A DNA stretch of 53,550 nt from Neotamlana sedimentorum (GCF_000943565.1 NZ_JTDW01000019.1:1-53550), one strand, 5' to 3'. Shown: positions 15,471 through 26,255, counted from the first letter of the stretch. Notes: generated by a model from the letters alone, not told the origin. A program made the numbers and translations.

Positions 15471-17585
15471 ATGTCTAACATCTCACATCAAGAAAAATTT
15501 ATTGAGCAAGCTCAGTCGCTTATTTTAGAGAATATCTCTAATGAGCAATTTGGAGTTTCAGAATTGGCAGACCTCATGAATATGAGCCGATCAAATTTGT
15601 TGCGGAAGATTAAGAAACAAACACAAGGTAGTGCAAGTCAATTTATTCGTGAAGTCCGACTTCAAAAAGGGATGACGATGTTAAAAGAAACGGAGCTTAC
15701 TATTTCTGAAATTTCTTATGAGGTTGGCTTTAGTAATAATTCTTATTTTATTAAATGCTTTAGAGACTATTATGGGTATTCCCCAGGCGAGGCCAGAAAA
15801 AAAATAGGTAAACAAACAGAATTTGAAGATGAATTTAAAGTCGAAGGAGATCACCAAAACACAGAGATTATTGAAGTTGCTGAAAAAACTTTTTTTAAGC
15901 CAAACCGTATTCAGATAATAGTAGGAACGGTCTTGGTTATAGTACTAGCACTATTTTTGTTTCTCCCAAAAGAAACAATCAATTCTGAAAAAAATGTCGT
16001 CAACCTTAAGAAATCGATTGCAGTATTGCCGTTTATAAATATGAGTAATGACTCTGATAACCTTTATTTTGTAAACGGACTTATGGAGTCAACGTTAAAC
16101 AATTTACAGAAAATTGAAGATATTCGAGTAATTAGTAGGACCTCTGTAGAAAAATATAGAGATACAGATAAGACAATAACAGAAATCGGTGAAGAACTAG
16201 GTGTCAATTACTTGATTGAGGGTAGTGGACAACGCATTGATGGTCAGGTTTTGTTGAATATTCAATTGATTGATGCGTCAAAGGATTCACCTATATGGGC
16301 AGAACAGTACAACCATAAAACGGAGGACATTTTTTCTGTACAAAATGAAGTTGCAAAAAAAATTGCAGAAGCCATTGAAGCAAAAGTAACACCAGCGGAG
16401 CTACAACAAATAGATAAAAAACCAACGGAAAACGTATTAGCTTATGATTATTATTTAAAAGGACTTGAAGCCTTACAAACAAAGACAAAAGAGGGGTTGC
16501 AAGCTGCTATTAATTTATTTGAAAAAGCGATAGAACAAGACTCGGAATTTGCACTCGCCTATGCTCAGATTGCAATTTGTTACTATTACTTAGATGTAAA
16601 TAAAATTGAAAAGAAATATTTAGCCGAATTAAATGAATATGCAGATAATTCCCTGTTGTTTGATTCTACTTCTGAATTGTCTCTGATTGCAAAAGCACTG
16701 TATTATATAAACGCAAACGAATTTAGGTTAGCGATACCTTACTTGGAAAAAGCACTAGATTATAACCCAAATGCTTCTTCTGTAGTACTAATTTTATCTG
16801 ATATATATGCTAGAGTTGTTCCAGATACAAATAAGTATCTCACTTATGCATTAAAAGGAATAAAATTAAATATTGAAGCTAACGATAGTATTTCTAAAAG
16901 CTTTATCTATCTAAACTTGAGTAATGCATTAGTCCAAAACGGGTTTGCTAAAGAGGCTTCAAAATACATTGAAGAATCTCTGAAGTATAATCCTAAAAAT
17001 CAATATAGTACCTACTTAAAAAATTTTATAGATTATGCGAATAATAAAGATTTAGAATCCTTAAGAAAAAAAATGCTCATAGAGTGGCGTAAAGATACTA
17101 CTCGCGCTGATATCACTCAAGAATTAGCCAAAACATATTATTTTCAGGAAGATTACGAAAAATCATTGGTTTATTACGAGAAATATATTAGTATACTTAC
17201 TACTGATAAAATTGACTTGTATCCAGCAGAGAACATAAAAATAGCCTACACCTATAAAAAATTGGGTCTTCCTAATAAAGCAGAAAAATATATTCAGAAA
17301 TATAAAGATTATTTGGAAGAAGATGAGTCAATTTACAGAGAGGCAAGTTTAGCTATGCTGTATCTTTATGAAAATATGCCAGATAAAGCTATAGAAGCCT
17401 ACGATAAATTTAGTTCACAAGATGGTTTCCAATATTGGGTGCTTTTATTTATGAAGGAAGACCCTCTATTGAACCAGTTGCAGAATCATCCAAGATACGA
17501 CGAAACTATTGAGAAAATAGAAGTGCAATTTTGGGAAAAACATAAAATACTTAAAGAAACTTTAAAAAAGGAAAAACTATTATAG
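15471..17585 (+). CDS. AraC HTH, single TM, TolB/FlgO-like domain and TPR regulator
   Basis: A 704-residue protein. Residues ~10-110 are an AraC-type DNA-binding domain (ISEISYEVGFSNNSYFIKCF, then YYGYSPGEARKK). A transmembrane helix lies at ~148-163 (IIVGTVLVIVLALFLFL). Residues ~184-305 are the SIAVLPFINMSND domain, and the remainder is TPR helices. The DNA-binding part is therefore cytoplasmic and the sensor part periplasmic, as in CadC-like one-component regulators, although with an AraC rather than winged-helix reader. It is divergent from the ankyrin/acyltransferase unit, with paired operator repeats between them. Confidence 0.87.
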   Translation: MSNISHQEKFIEQAQSLILENISNEQFGVSELADLMNMSRSNLLRKIKKQTQGSASQFIREVRLQKGMTMLKETELTISEISYEVGFSNNSYFIKCFRDYYGYSPGEARKKIGKQTEFEDEFKVEGDHQNTEIIEVAEKTFFKPNRIQIIVGTVLVIVLALFLFLPKETINSEKNVVNLKKSIAVLPFINMSNDSDNLYFVNGLMESTLNNLQKIEDIRVISRTSVEKYRDTDKTITEIGEELGVNYLIEGSGQRIDGQVLLNIQLIDASKDSPIWAEQYNHKTEDIFSVQNEVAKKIAEAIEAKVTPAELQQIDKKPTENVLAYDYYLKGLEALQTKTKEGLQAAINLFEKAIEQDSEFALAYAQIAICYYYLDVNKIEKKYLAELNEYADNSLLFDSTSELSLIAKALYYINANEFRLAIPYLEKALDYNPNASSVVLILSDIYARVVPDTNKYLTYALKGIKLNIEANDSISKSFIYLNLSNALVQNGFAKEASKYIEESLKYNPKNQYSTYLKNFIDYANNKDLESLRKKMLIEWRKDTTRADITQELAKTYYFQEDYEKSLVYYEKYISILTTDKIDLYPAENIKIAYTYKKLGLPNKAEKYIQKYKDYLEEDESIYREASLAMLYLYENMPDKAIEAYDKFSSQDGFQYWVLLFMKEDPLLNQLQNHPRYDETIEKIEVQFWEKHKILKETLKKEKLL

Positions 17586-17685
17586 ATCGTTGGAATTTAA
17601 TTATCCATACTATTCAAAATATTGGTTGAGGTTGAGTAATAGTTAAATTTTAGCGCAATCAACTCAATTTCATATAACTTAAGAG

Positions 17686-17759
17686 TGACCGCGAAGGGAT
17701 TCGAACCCCCAACCCTCAGAGCCGAAATCTGATATTCTATCCAGTTGAACTACGCAGCC
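17686..17759 (-). tRNA. tRNA-Arg (anticodon UCG)
   Basis: On the minus strand the 74-base sequence folds as a tRNA: acceptor GGCTGCG with CGCGGTC (two G-U type pairs), D-arm with GTTCAACTGGATAGA, anticodon stem TCAGA/TCTGA around the loop TTTCGGC (anticodon TCG), and T-arm with GGTTCGAATCC. Discriminator base is A and no CCA is encoded. Confidence 0.9.
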
Positions 17760-17770
17760 ATTATTTTAAT

Positions 17771-18220
17771 TTAAGCTAATTTTGCTTTAACTATGCTAGA
17801 TATAGTTTTACCATCGGCTTGTCCTGCAAGTTCTTTGCTAACAATACCCATAACTTTACCCATATCTTTCATTCCTAATGCTCCAACTTGCTCTATAGTT
17901 GCAACAACAACTTTTTCAATTTCTTCTTCACTTAACGCTTCTGGTAAAAATTGCTCTATTACTTTAGCTTCTGCTAATTCTGGTTCTGCTAAATCCTCAC
18001 GACCTTGCTCTGTAAAAACTGCTGCACTATCGCGACGTTGTTTTACCTGCTTTTGTAATATTTTTAGTTCTTGCTCTTCCGTTAACTCTTCTTTAGCTCC
18101 ACTCTCAGTTTGTGCCAACAAAATTGCAGACTTTACAGCTCTTAATGCTGTTAAAGCTGTTTGATCTTTAGATTTCATAGCGTTCTTTAAAGCTGCCATC
18201 ACTTGTTGCTGTAAACTCAT
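17771..18220 (-). CDS. GatB/YqeY domain-containing protein
   Basis: A 149-residue YqeY-like protein (MSLQQQVMAALKNAMKSKD at the start). It has the typical helical N-part with AKEELTEEQELKILQKQVKQ and C-terminal tail domain (LGMKDMGKVMGIVSKELAG) shared with the tail of GatB. The family is thought to bind tRNA-related ligands, but stand-alone members have no firmly known reaction. It follows ftsZ on the same strand after an intrinsic terminator, a common arrangement in flavobacteria. Confidence 0.92.
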   Translation of the reverse strand: MSLQQQVMAALKNAMKSKDQTALTALRAVKSAILLAQTESGAKEELTEEQELKILQKQVKQRRDSAAVFTEQGREDLAEPELAEAKVIEQFLPEALSEEEIEKVVVATIEQVGALGMKDMGKVMGIVSKELAGQADGKTISSIVKAKLA

Positions 18221-18285
18221 TATAATTAATTTTTAGGAATGCGAATATACTAAGATTCTGAGCTTTTAAGAAATAATAGTGTAAA

Positions 18286-18323
18286 GAAAAAAACCCGAAA
18301 TGGTGAGAGAAACATTTCGGGTT
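18286..18323 (-). terminator. Intrinsic terminator after ftsZ
   Basis: AACCCGAAATG (18292-18302) and CATTTCGGGTT (18313-18323) are perfectly complementary around a 10-base loop. Read on the minus strand the stem is followed by a T-rich run, as expected for termination of the dcw transcript. Confidence 0.85.
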
Positions 18324-18350
18324 AACAATTAACATAATCAGCTTCAAAAA

Positions 18351-20333
18351 TTAATCCACATTATCATGTAAAAAAGAATTATTTTTTCGTATTTGAATAT
18401 CGTCATTATCATTTAAACCAACGCTTGTTCGAGACATATTGCTTTCGGATGAATGCTTAGTAGCATCTAAATCAATACCTTGACGCTTGTAAGCAGGAAC
18501 TTTTTCTATATCATCAATTTTTCCATTGTGGAACTTATGATTAAAATCTTTCATTTTACGTCGTCTCTCCGCTGCTCTATCTTTTAAAACTTCAGAAATT
18601 GGTGTATTCATTGGATCAACCTCTTCGGTTTTTGGAGCATCAATAGGTTCGTTAACTACCTTTTTCTCAAAAATCATATCTTTATCAACAACCTCAACAG
18701 CTTCAGTTTTTGGGCTTACCTTAGACATTGAAACTTGCTCGTCTTCTTTATAATCTTCAAGGGTGTATCGAATATTTCCTTTTGCATCTTCATTTACAAC
18801 TGGAACTATTTCTTCATACTCTTCAACTTCAATATTGTTAACTTCTTCTTCATTTAATTGATGAGCTATAATTGAATTTTCAAATGCAGGTTCTTCTTCT
18901 TTTTTATCGAATAAAGGTAAATCGAAAGTAAGTGTAAATTGCTTTTCTTCTTCGTCTTCAACAACAGGCTGTACGCTTTCTTCCTGCATCGTAGTTACAG
19001 GTTTAATAATAAAATCTTCGTCCTCGAAATTAGCTTGAACTTCATCATAAACTACATCGATATTTTTAATTAAACTTGAAGTTGGAATTATGTCGAAATC
19101 TTCCTCTATCTCTTCAACAGGCTCTACAAGCTGTTGTTTGCTAATCATTCGTTTTTCAAATTCACTTAAATCATCCGGCTCTTCGTCCAAGTTTAAAGTG
19201 TGACGTACAACGGGTGGTTCTTTTTTCTTCTCAAGCTCGATAACTGGAGCTATAATTACAGGTTCTGCTTCTTTAGTTTCTATGTCGGCACTTGCTCCTA
19301 AATTGTGTATAACGCGCTTGGTTTCTGTATTAGAAATTTCGTCTTGTTGCTCTACATCAAAACCTGTTGCAATAATAGTCACTGCAATAGATTCTTCTAA
19401 AGTTTCATCTTCGCCAACCCCCATAATAATGTTAGCACCATGACCTGCTTCGTTTTGAATATGATCATTAATTTCACCTATTTCATCAATTGTAATTTCG
19501 TGTGAACCAGAAACTATAAGTAACAATACGTTTTTAGCACCTCGGATTTTATTATCGTTTAATAATGGGGAATCTAATGCTTTTCGAATGGCATCTTGAG
19601 CACGGTTTTGACCAGAAGCCAAAGACGACCCCATAATCGCTGTTCCACTGTTACTTAATACAGTTTTAGCATCGCGTAAATCAATATTTTGTGTGTAGTG
19701 GTGTGTAATTACTTCGGCAATACCACGAGCAGCTGTGGCTAATACTTCGTCGGCTTTAGAGAATCCGGCTTTAAAACCTAAGTTTCCATAAACTTCACGT
19801 AATTTATTATTATTTATTACAATTAAAGAATCTACTACATCTCGTAATTTCTCGATACCTTTTTGCGATTGTTCTATACGCATTCTTCCTTCAAATTGAA
19901 AGGGCATAGTTACAATACCAACCGTTAAAATATCTAAATCTTTAGCCATTTTAGCTATAATTGGTGCTGCACCTGTACCCGTACCACCGCCCATACCTGC
20001 TGTAATAAATACCATTTTTGTATTAGTATCTAGCATGGTTGTAATATCATCAAAACTTTCAATAGCCGCTTGCTCACCAATTTCTGGATTTGCACCAGCA
20101 CCTAAACCTTCGGTAAGATTTACACCTAATTGAATTTTGTTAGGAACACCACTGTTTTGAAGGGCTTGCGAATCAGTATTACAAATGTAAAAATCAACAC
20201 CTTTAATACCTTGCTGGAACATGTGGTTAATAGCGTTGCTACCTCCACCACCAACTCCAATCACCTTAATAACGTTGGATTGGTTTTTTGGCAAATCGAA
20301 TGAAATGCTTTCGAATTCTTTGTTACTGCTCAT
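18351..20333 (-). CDS. ftsZ: Cell division protein FtsZ
   Basis: Tubulin-like GTPase that forms the division ring. The 660-residue protein has the N-terminal VIGVGGGGSNAIN, the tubulin signature GGGTGTG at 115-121 and the T7-loop region ahead of residue ~330. After the globular part comes an exceptionally long acidic Glu/Val-rich linker of ~300 residues, usual in flavobacteria but about twice the size of Proteobacterial FtsZ, ending with a short conserved tail (IRKNNSFLHDNVD) that should bind FtsA. It is the last gene of the dcw cluster, 57 bases after ftsA. Confidence 0.98.
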   Translation of the reverse strand: MSSNKEFESISFDLPKNQSNVIKVIGVGGGGSNAINHMFQQGIKGVDFYICNTDSQALQNSGVPNKIQLGVNLTEGLGAGANPEIGEQAAIESFDDITTMLDTNTKMVFITAGMGGGTGTGAAPIIAKMAKDLDILTVGIVTMPFQFEGRMRIEQSQKGIEKLRDVVDSLIVINNNKLREVYGNLGFKAGFSKADEVLATAARGIAEVITHHYTQNIDLRDAKTVLSNSGTAIMGSSLASGQNRAQDAIRKALDSPLLNDNKIRGAKNVLLLIVSGSHEITIDEIGEINDHIQNEAGHGANIIMGVGEDETLEESIAVTIIATGFDVEQQDEISNTETKRVIHNLGASADIETKEAEPVIIAPVIELEKKKEPPVVRHTLNLDEEPDDLSEFEKRMISKQQLVEPVEEIEEDFDIIPTSSLIKNIDVVYDEVQANFEDEDFIIKPVTTMQEESVQPVVEDEEEKQFTLTFDLPLFDKKEEEPAFENSIIAHQLNEEEVNNIEVEEYEEIVPVVNEDAKGNIRYTLEDYKEDEQVSMSKVSPKTEAVEVVDKDMIFEKKVVNEPIDAPKTEEVDPMNTPISEVLKDRAAERRRKMKDFNHKFHNGKIDDIEKVPAYKRQGIDLDATKHSSESNMSRTSVGLNDNDDIQIRKNNSFLHDNVD

Positions 20334-20390
20334 AAAATTCTATTTTCTGGGGTTTTGTACTTTATATTATAATTCTTTGGATTAATTTTA

Positions 20391-21770
20391 TTACTCGGCA
20401 TTATCTAGAAAATCTTTAACACGTTGCGTTAACTTATCCAGAAAGGAAAGCCGCTCCTTTGCTTGTTGAGCCTGTTCTTCCTCTTCTTGATTTTCTTCAA
20501 GTTCCTCAATATTTTCTTCCTTTACTATTTCGTTTTGGCGAAACTCATTCTTTTTTCTTTCTTGTCGTTTTAAACCATCTAAAACCAAACCTACAGCTGT
20601 AGCGTAAAGCGGGCTTGTTAAATCGTCTTCACTATCACCTGCCAAATGCTCATTAGGATACCCTATTCTGGTATCCATTCCTGTAATATATTCTACTAAT
20701 TGTTTTAAATGTTTAAGTTGGCTACCGCCACCTGTTAACACAATACCTGCAATTAACTTTTTCTTTTGTACCTCGTGACCGTAATTTTTAATTTCGGCAA
20801 AAACTTGTTCTACAATTTCTACCATTCTGGCATTAATAATTTTAGACAAATTTTTTAATGTAATTTCTTTTGGTTCTCTTCCACTTAATCCTGGAATAGA
20901 TACAATTTCGTTATCCTTATTCTCACCAGGCCATGCAGAACCAAACTTAATTTTTAATAATTCGGCTTGTTTTTCAATAATTGAACAACCTTCTTTTATA
21001 TCTTCTGTAATAACATTTCCTCCAAATGGAATTACAGCTGTATGACGAATAATACCGTCTCTAAAAATGGCTAAATCGGTAGTACCTCCACCTATATCTA
21101 TTAAAGCCACACCAGCTTCTTTTTCTTCTTGACTCAACACTGCATTTGCTGATGCTAAAGGTTCTAAAGTGATACCTTCAAGGTTTAAACCAGCACTTTG
21201 CACACAACGACCAATATTTCTAATAGACGAAACCTGCCCTACAACTACATGAAAATTAGCTTCTAACCTACCACCATACATACCAATTGGCTCACGAATT
21301 TCTCCTTGACCATCCACTTTATATTCCTGCGGAAGCACGTGTATAATTTCTTCACCAGGCAGCATCACTAATTTGTGCACTTGGTTAATTAGCCTATCAA
21401 TATCATCATCATCGATAACCGTATCGCTAGTAGTACGCGTAATATAATCGCTATGTTGCAGGCTTCTAATATGCTGTCCTGCAATACCAACAGTTACATC
21501 ATCAATTTTAACTTCGGCCGCAGCCTCAGCTTGTTGTACCGCTTGTTGAATAGACTGTATAGTTTGTGTAATATTGTTTACCACACCACGATGTACTCCT
21601 AAACTTTTAGACTTACCAATGCCTAAAATTTCAAGTTTACCATATTCGTTTTTACGACCAATCATGGCTACAATTTTTGTGGTTCCTATATCTAATCCAA
21701 CGGCAACATTTTGCTCCATTTCAATATGAGTTTCTCCTTTATTTAATCCAGCTGTTTGATAATTTTCCAT
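20391..21770 (-). CDS. ftsA: Cell division protein FtsA
   Basis: Actin-like ATPase that anchors FtsZ to the membrane. The 459-residue protein carries the phosphate-1 motif VGLDIGTTKIVAMIG (residues ~24-38), phosphate-2 ALIDIGGGTTDLAIF and the adenosine motif IVLTGGGSQLKHL. A Glu/Gln-rich linker precedes a C-terminal amphipathic helix (LDKLTQRVKDFLDNAE) that should be the membrane anchor. The ATG at 21770 lies three bases after the ftsQ stop; a second in-frame ATG at 21719 (MEQNVAVGLD) is also plausible. Confidence 0.97.
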   Translation of the reverse strand: MENYQTAGLNKGETHIEMEQNVAVGLDIGTTKIVAMIGRKNEYGKLEILGIGKSKSLGVHRGVVNNITQTIQSIQQAVQQAEAAAEVKIDDVTVGIAGQHIRSLQHSDYITRTTSDTVIDDDDIDRLINQVHKLVMLPGEEIIHVLPQEYKVDGQGEIREPIGMYGGRLEANFHVVVGQVSSIRNIGRCVQSAGLNLEGITLEPLASANAVLSQEEKEAGVALIDIGGGTTDLAIFRDGIIRHTAVIPFGGNVITEDIKEGCSIIEKQAELLKIKFGSAWPGENKDNEIVSIPGLSGREPKEITLKNLSKIINARMVEIVEQVFAEIKNYGHEVQKKKLIAGIVLTGGGSQLKHLKQLVEYITGMDTRIGYPNEHLAGDSEDDLTSPLYATAVGLVLDGLKRQERKKNEFRQNEIVKEENIEELEENQEEEEQAQQAKERLSFLDKLTQRVKDFLDNAE

Positions 21771-21773
21771 GGC

Positions 21774-22466
21774 TTAAATTTTGGTACAAATTACTTGATT
21801 TTCAAACTGCAAATTCACAACACTATACTGGTTAAGTGTTTTTTCCTTTGAGCTTTTTTTATAAAATGCTTTTAGGTTATTTATTTTTCTTTCTATAAAA
21901 TTTATATCTCCCAATTTTACCATAAAATCACATTGGCGTAGTTTTAGATAAAGTTTATGGTTTTGATCTTGATGAATTTCGAAAACATGTGTTTTTAAAA
22001 AATCATCGTTCATTACTTTTTGGGCAACCGTATGGACGCCTTTTAAATTATTTTTTTCTACATAACCAGTAACAAATGGAACTCTTGCCGAAAAATTACT
22101 TGATAATGGCATGTATTCACCATCCGTATCGATGTAATATGATACATTTGTATTTACCCTCGCAATTGGCGTTTTTTGCTCAACATTAGCTTTAAGCGTA
22201 CCATTTACAGCCAAATACACTTCGGCACTTTTTATCATGGCATTAGATTTGAGGGTGTTTTCTAACACATTCAAATCTAAAGTTTCTTTAGGTACATTTT
22301 CAAGCCCTACGTAATTTTGTATTAACAATTTACTAACATTTTCACTCGTTATAAAGAGGTTATTTTCTCCTAAAAATTTTATTTTTGGTTTCACAATATT
22401 GCGCTTTGCATTACGCCCCGAGGCAAAGGCACACAAAAAGGTAACTAAACCTAATAACAAAATCAT
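21774..22466 (-). CDS. ftsQ: Cell division protein FtsQ
   Basis: Bitopic divisome protein linking cytoplasmic and periplasmic division factors. It has an N-terminal transmembrane helix (MILLLGLVTFLCAFASG), then a POTRA-like region (KIKFLGENNLFITSENVSKLL) and a beta domain. The start is uncertain: the frame stays open back to 22547 but those codons overlap murC and begin with TTG; the only ATG is at 22466, while a TTG at 22493 would add the basic residues usually found before the helix. Identification rests on position between murC and ftsA and on topology. Confidence 0.88.
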   Translation of the reverse strand: MILLLGLVTFLCAFASGRNAKRNIVKPKIKFLGENNLFITSENVSKLLIQNYVGLENVPKETLDLNVLENTLKSNAMIKSAEVYLAVNGTLKANVEQKTPIARVNTNVSYYIDTDGEYMPLSSNFSARVPFVTGYVEKNNLKGVHTVAQKVMNDDFLKTHVFEIHQDQNHKLYLKLRQCDFMVKLGDINFIERKINNLKAFYKKSSKEKTLNQYSVVNLQFENQVICTKI

Positions 22467-22482
22467 TTTTATTTGATACCAC

Positions 22483-23829
22483 TTAATTTGCAATCTGTAA
22501 CGCGTTTTTAATATGTTCAACTTCTGCTCCAATATCTCCAGCTCCAATAGTTAACACTACATCTGCTTGAATTGATTTGATTTCGTTTATTAACTTTTCT
22601 TTACTAACTAGTTTTTTATTGTTGTTATCTATTTTACTTAATAACCAACTTGAGTTTACACCTTTAATAGACAACTCTCTTGCCGGATAAATATCCAACA
22701 ATAACAAAGCATCAAATTTTGCTAAACTAATTGCAAATTCATTTGCAAAATCCTGGGTTCTACTAAACAAATGTGGCTGAAAAATTGCCAAAACCTTTTT
22801 GTTAGGATACATTTCTCTTACCGCTTGATGTACCGCATTTATTTCTTCTGGGTGATGTGCATAATCGTCTATAAAAACCAAATGGTCCGTTTTTATATGA
22901 TATGAAAATCTACGCTTAACCCCTTTGTAAGATGCTAATGCTTTGGCGAGCTGCTGGTGAGGGCAACCATACTCTACAGACATCGCCAAGGCTATTAATG
23001 CATTCGACAAATTATGTCTCCCAGGCAGGTTAAAGTGTAAGTTTTCAAGTACTGTTTCAGGTGTTTTAACATCAAAAACATAAGTACCATTTTCTATTTT
23101 TATATTTTTTACAGAATAGTCAGCATCATCTTCAATTCCGTATGTTATTCCCTTTAAAGGCAAACCATTCTTTACAAATAATTTACCATTAGGTTTTAAT
23201 TGTTTTGTAAAATCTTCAAACGATTTTGTTAACTCATCTTTACTTCCATAAATATCTAAATGATCTGCATCCATAGAAGTTATACAAGCCAAATTTGGAG
23301 AAAGGGTTAAAAAGGATCTGTCGAACTCATCGGCTTCAACTACCGAAACTTCATTGCCTTTTAAAATTAAATTTGAGTTGTAATTCTCTGTAATTCCACC
23401 TAAAAACGCTGTTAAAGGCACATTACATTCGTTCATTAAATGTCCTAAAATACTGGTTGTTGTTGTTTTACCATGTGTTCCTGCTACAGCTAAACAAAAC
23501 GTATTTTTGGTGATTATACCTAACACTTCAGAACGTTTTAAAACCTGAAATTCATTATCAAAAAAATAATTTAATTCTCCATGAGTTTTAGGAATAGCAG
23601 GCGTGTAGACTACTAAGGTGTCTTCATTTTTAAATGATGATGCATAAAATACATCGTCGTTATAGTGAACTTTTACACCTAAAGCTTCTAAACTTTTAGT
23701 TATTTCGGTTTCAGTTTTATCGTAACCTACAACTTGTTTATTATTAGCTTGAAAATAGCGCGCTAAAGCACTCATGCCTATACCGCCAATGCCAACAAAA
23801 TAAATAGTATGTATATTACTTAAATTCAT
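22483..23829 (-). CDS. murC: UDP-N-acetylmuramate--L-alanine ligase MurC
   Basis: ATP-dependent ligase that adds L-Ala to UDP-MurNAc. The 448-residue protein shows the N-terminal VGIGGIGMSALARYF, ATP-binding AGTHGKTTTTSILGHL and the conserved DDYAHHPEEI in the Mur ligase C-terminal region. Its ATG overlaps the murG stop by one base (TAATG), indicating translational coupling. Confidence 0.98.
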   Translation of the reverse strand: MNLSNIHTIYFVGIGGIGMSALARYFQANNKQVVGYDKTETEITKSLEALGVKVHYNDDVFYASSFKNEDTLVVYTPAIPKTHGELNYFFDNEFQVLKRSEVLGIITKNTFCLAVAGTHGKTTTTSILGHLMNECNVPLTAFLGGITENYNSNLILKGNEVSVVEADEFDRSFLTLSPNLACITSMDADHLDIYGSKDELTKSFEDFTKQLKPNGKLFVKNGLPLKGITYGIEDDADYSVKNIKIENGTYVFDVKTPETVLENLHFNLPGRHNLSNALIALAMSVEYGCPHQQLAKALASYKGVKRRFSYHIKTDHLVFIDDYAHHPEEINAVHQAVREMYPNKKVLAIFQPHLFSRTQDFANEFAISLAKFDALLLLDIYPARELSIKGVNSSWLLSKIDNNNKKLVSKEKLINEIKSIQADVVLTIGAGDIGAEVEHIKNALQIAN

Positions 23830-24932
23830 TATTTTTTTAATAGGTTTTCAACCTCTTTTACAATATCGTTAGTTGCATTTACCAATGCTAATTTTTTAAT
23901 ATTTGCCCCCAAAGCTTTTTGTTTTTCTGAAGATGACACCAATTGTGAAAATTTATTTTGAAAATCGGCATCTAAATCTTCTTCTTTAATTAATAACGCG
24001 GCATCCTTCTCTACAATCGCCATAGCATTTTTAGTTTGATGGTCTTCCGCCACATTTGGAGACGGTATAAATATCACCGGCTTACCAACAATACACAATT
24101 CGGAAACAGAACTTGCTCCTGCACGAGACACTATAATATCTGCAGCAGCGTAAGCAAAATCCATATTATTTAAAAACTCGTAAACTTGCACGTTTTTTGT
24201 ATTGTTATAAATTTTATACTGCTGATAGTATAACTTACCACATTGCCAAATAATTTGGACATTTTGCATGTCTAGAAAATCTAATTCCTTTTCAATTAAT
24301 TGATTAATACGTCTTGACCCAAGACTTCCGCCTATAACTAAAAGTGTATTTTTACCATGTTTTAAATTGAAGAAGTTTTTAGCTTCAACAGTTTTATCCT
24401 CTATATTTAAAAGCCCCTTACGAACCGGGTTTCCTGTTTTTACAATTTTATCTTTTGGAAAAAAACGTTCTAAACCATCATAGGCTACACATATTTTATT
24501 AACTTTTTTAGCTAACAATTTATTAGTGATTCCTGGAAATGAATTTTGTTCTTGTATTAAAGTTGGAATACCCTTTGAAGCTGCCACGTGAAGTAGCGGA
24601 CCACTCGCAAAACCACCTGTACCAATGGCAAAGTCAGGTTTAAAGGCACTTACAATTTTACGAGCTTTCCACAAACTACTAATCAATTTTATTGGGAACA
24701 TGGCATTCTTCAATGTCAACTTACGCTGAATTCCAGAAATCCACAAGCCTTCTATATTATATCCCGCTTGTGGCACTTTTTCCATTTCCATTCTATCCTT
24801 GGCGCCTACAAACAAAAATTCAGCATTTGGGTAACGTGATTTTAACTCGTTAGCAATGGCTACAGCAGGATAAATATGCCCCCCTGTACCACCTCCGGAT
24901 AAAATAATTTTATATGTTTCTTTTTTTGCCAC
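23829..24932 (-). CDS. murG: UDP-GlcNAc transferase MurG
   Basis: GT28 enzyme that adds GlcNAc to lipid I to make lipid II on the inner face of the membrane. The 367-residue protein has the N-terminal [11 protein letters not shown], the second glycine-rich motif [14 protein letters not shown] and a donor-site [12 protein letters not shown]. The only reasonable start is GTG at 24932 (residues [14 protein letters not shown] follow). Confidence 0.98.
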   Translation of the reverse strand: MAKKETYKIILSGGGTGGHIYPAVAIANELKSRYPNAEFLFVGAKDRMEMEKVPQAGYNIEGLWISGIQRKLTLKNAMFPIKLISSLWKARKIVSAFKPDFAIGTGGFASGPLLHVAASKGIPTLIQEQNSFPGITNKLLAKKVNKICVAYDGLERFFPKDKIVKTGNPVRKGLLNIEDKTVEAKNFFNLKHGKNTLLVIGGSLGSRRINQLIEKELDFLDMQNVQIIWQCGKLYYQQYKIYNNTKNVQVYEFLNNMDFAYAAADIIVSRAGASSVSELCIVGKPVIFIPSPNVAEDHQTKNAMAIVEKDAALLIKEEDLDADFQNKFSQLVSSSEKQKALGANIKKLALVNATNDIVKEVENLLKK

Positions 24933-24963
24933 TAATTCGTGATTATTTACGCTTTTAAAAACT

Positions 24964-26160
24964 TTAATCGAGCGCTTCGCTCAAAACCTCCAAAGGGTTA
25001 TCTTCTATATTTTCTTGTTCTTTAATTTCTTCTCTTTTAGCACTAACGCTTAAAATAATACCAAGCGCTAAACAAGTCATCCAAATTGACGTACCGCCAC
25101 TACTTATTAACGGCAAGGTTTGCCCCGTAACCGGAAATAACTCTACTGCAACAGCCATATTTATTAAGGCTTGAAATACAATGGGCAGCCCTACGCCGAG
25201 GGCTAGCAACTTACCAAAAATGGTATCTGATTTCTGTGCCACTATAACCACTCTAAACAATAACCACAAATACAAAATCATGATTGTAAAGCCACCTATT
25301 AAACCATATTCTTCAATAATAATGGCAAAAATGAAATCGGACGACGACTGTGGTAAAAAGTTTTTTTGCATGCTCTTTCCAGGACCAACACCTTGTATAC
25401 CTCCTGTTGCTATAGCTATTTTAGCTTTCTCTATTTGGTAATCTGACTCTGTATCTTCTGGATTTGCAAAACTTTCAATCCGCCCCATCCAAGTATCAAC
25501 ACGATTAGGCATGGCATCGGGAAATGCTTTTGCAGCTAACACAAACAACATTAATACCAAAACACCCGAACCAACGATAACAACTAAATATTTTATTGGA
25601 TACCCGCCTAAAAACACTAACATTAAAACCATTAAAAACATGATTGCTGCTGTTGAAAAGTTAGCCGGTAAAATTAAAATAAGCACCATAAACACAACTG
25701 TCCAAAGCGGTAAAATAGACTCTTTAAAAGTTACTTTTTTATCTTTAATTTTAGACATATACCTTGAAACATATACCATTAAAACAACCGATGCCAGTGT
25801 TGACGTTTGAAACGACATACCTACAAATGGTATTTGAATCCATCGACTGGCATTTGCGCCATCAATAGTCGTTCCCTGAAGCATAGTAATAGCTAAAAGC
25901 ACTAAGACTACTGGAATCATTATCAAAGATAACCCTCTAAAATATCGATATGGTATTTTATGCACACCAAACATTATAACAAAACCAAAAATTAAATGCA
26001 TAAAATGTTTTACAAAAAAAGTAAACGTATTCCCGCCACCACTTTTGTAAGCCAAATTACTAGCCGCACTATACACCGGTAAAAACGATAAAATAGCCAA
26101 CAGAGCAACAATTGCCCATATTAGTCTATCTCCCTTTATGTTTTTAAATAGTGCTTGCAT
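24964..26160 (-). CDS. ftsW: SEDS-family peptidoglycan polymerase FtsW
   Basis: Polytopic SEDS glycosyltransferase that polymerises septal lipid II with FtsI. The 398-residue protein has about ten hydrophobic helices, the conserved loop with [23 protein letters not shown] and the final [13 protein letters not shown]-like segment ([15 protein letters not shown]). A short charged C-terminal tail follows. Located between murD and murG as expected. Confidence 0.97.
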   Translation of the reverse strand: MQALFKNIKGDRLIWAIVALLAILSFLPVYSAASNLAYKSGGGNTFTFFVKHFMHLIFGFVIMFGVHKIPYRYFRGLSLIMIPVVLVLLAITMLQGTTIDGANASRWIQIPFVGMSFQTSTLASVVLMVYVSRYMSKIKDKKVTFKESILPLWTVVFMVLILILPANFSTAAIMFLMVLMLVFLGGYPIKYLVVIVGSGVLVLMLFVLAAKAFPDAMPNRVDTWMGRIESFANPEDTESDYQIEKAKIAIATGGIQGVGPGKSMQKNFLPQSSSDFIFAIIIEEYGLIGGFTIMILYLWLLFRVVIVAQKSDTIFGKLLALGVGLPIVFQALINMAVAVELFPVTGQTLPLISSGGTSIWMTCLALGIILSVSAKREEIKEQENIEDNPLEVLSEALD

Positions 26161-26233
26161 TCTTTATTTTTTAACTTCTTAAAAAGAACTTTTATTTAAT
26201 GTATCCTTATTTGTATTTTCCAATCTAAGTATA

Positions 26234-26255
26234 CTTCGACCACGCTCAACATCAC
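26234..26255. repeat. Bacteroidota intergenic repeat in the ftsW-murD gap
   Basis: CTTCGACCACGCTCAACATCAC is a degenerate copy of the repeat best preserved at 28927-28948. It sits in the 102-base gap between ftsW and murD. Confidence 0.6.
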
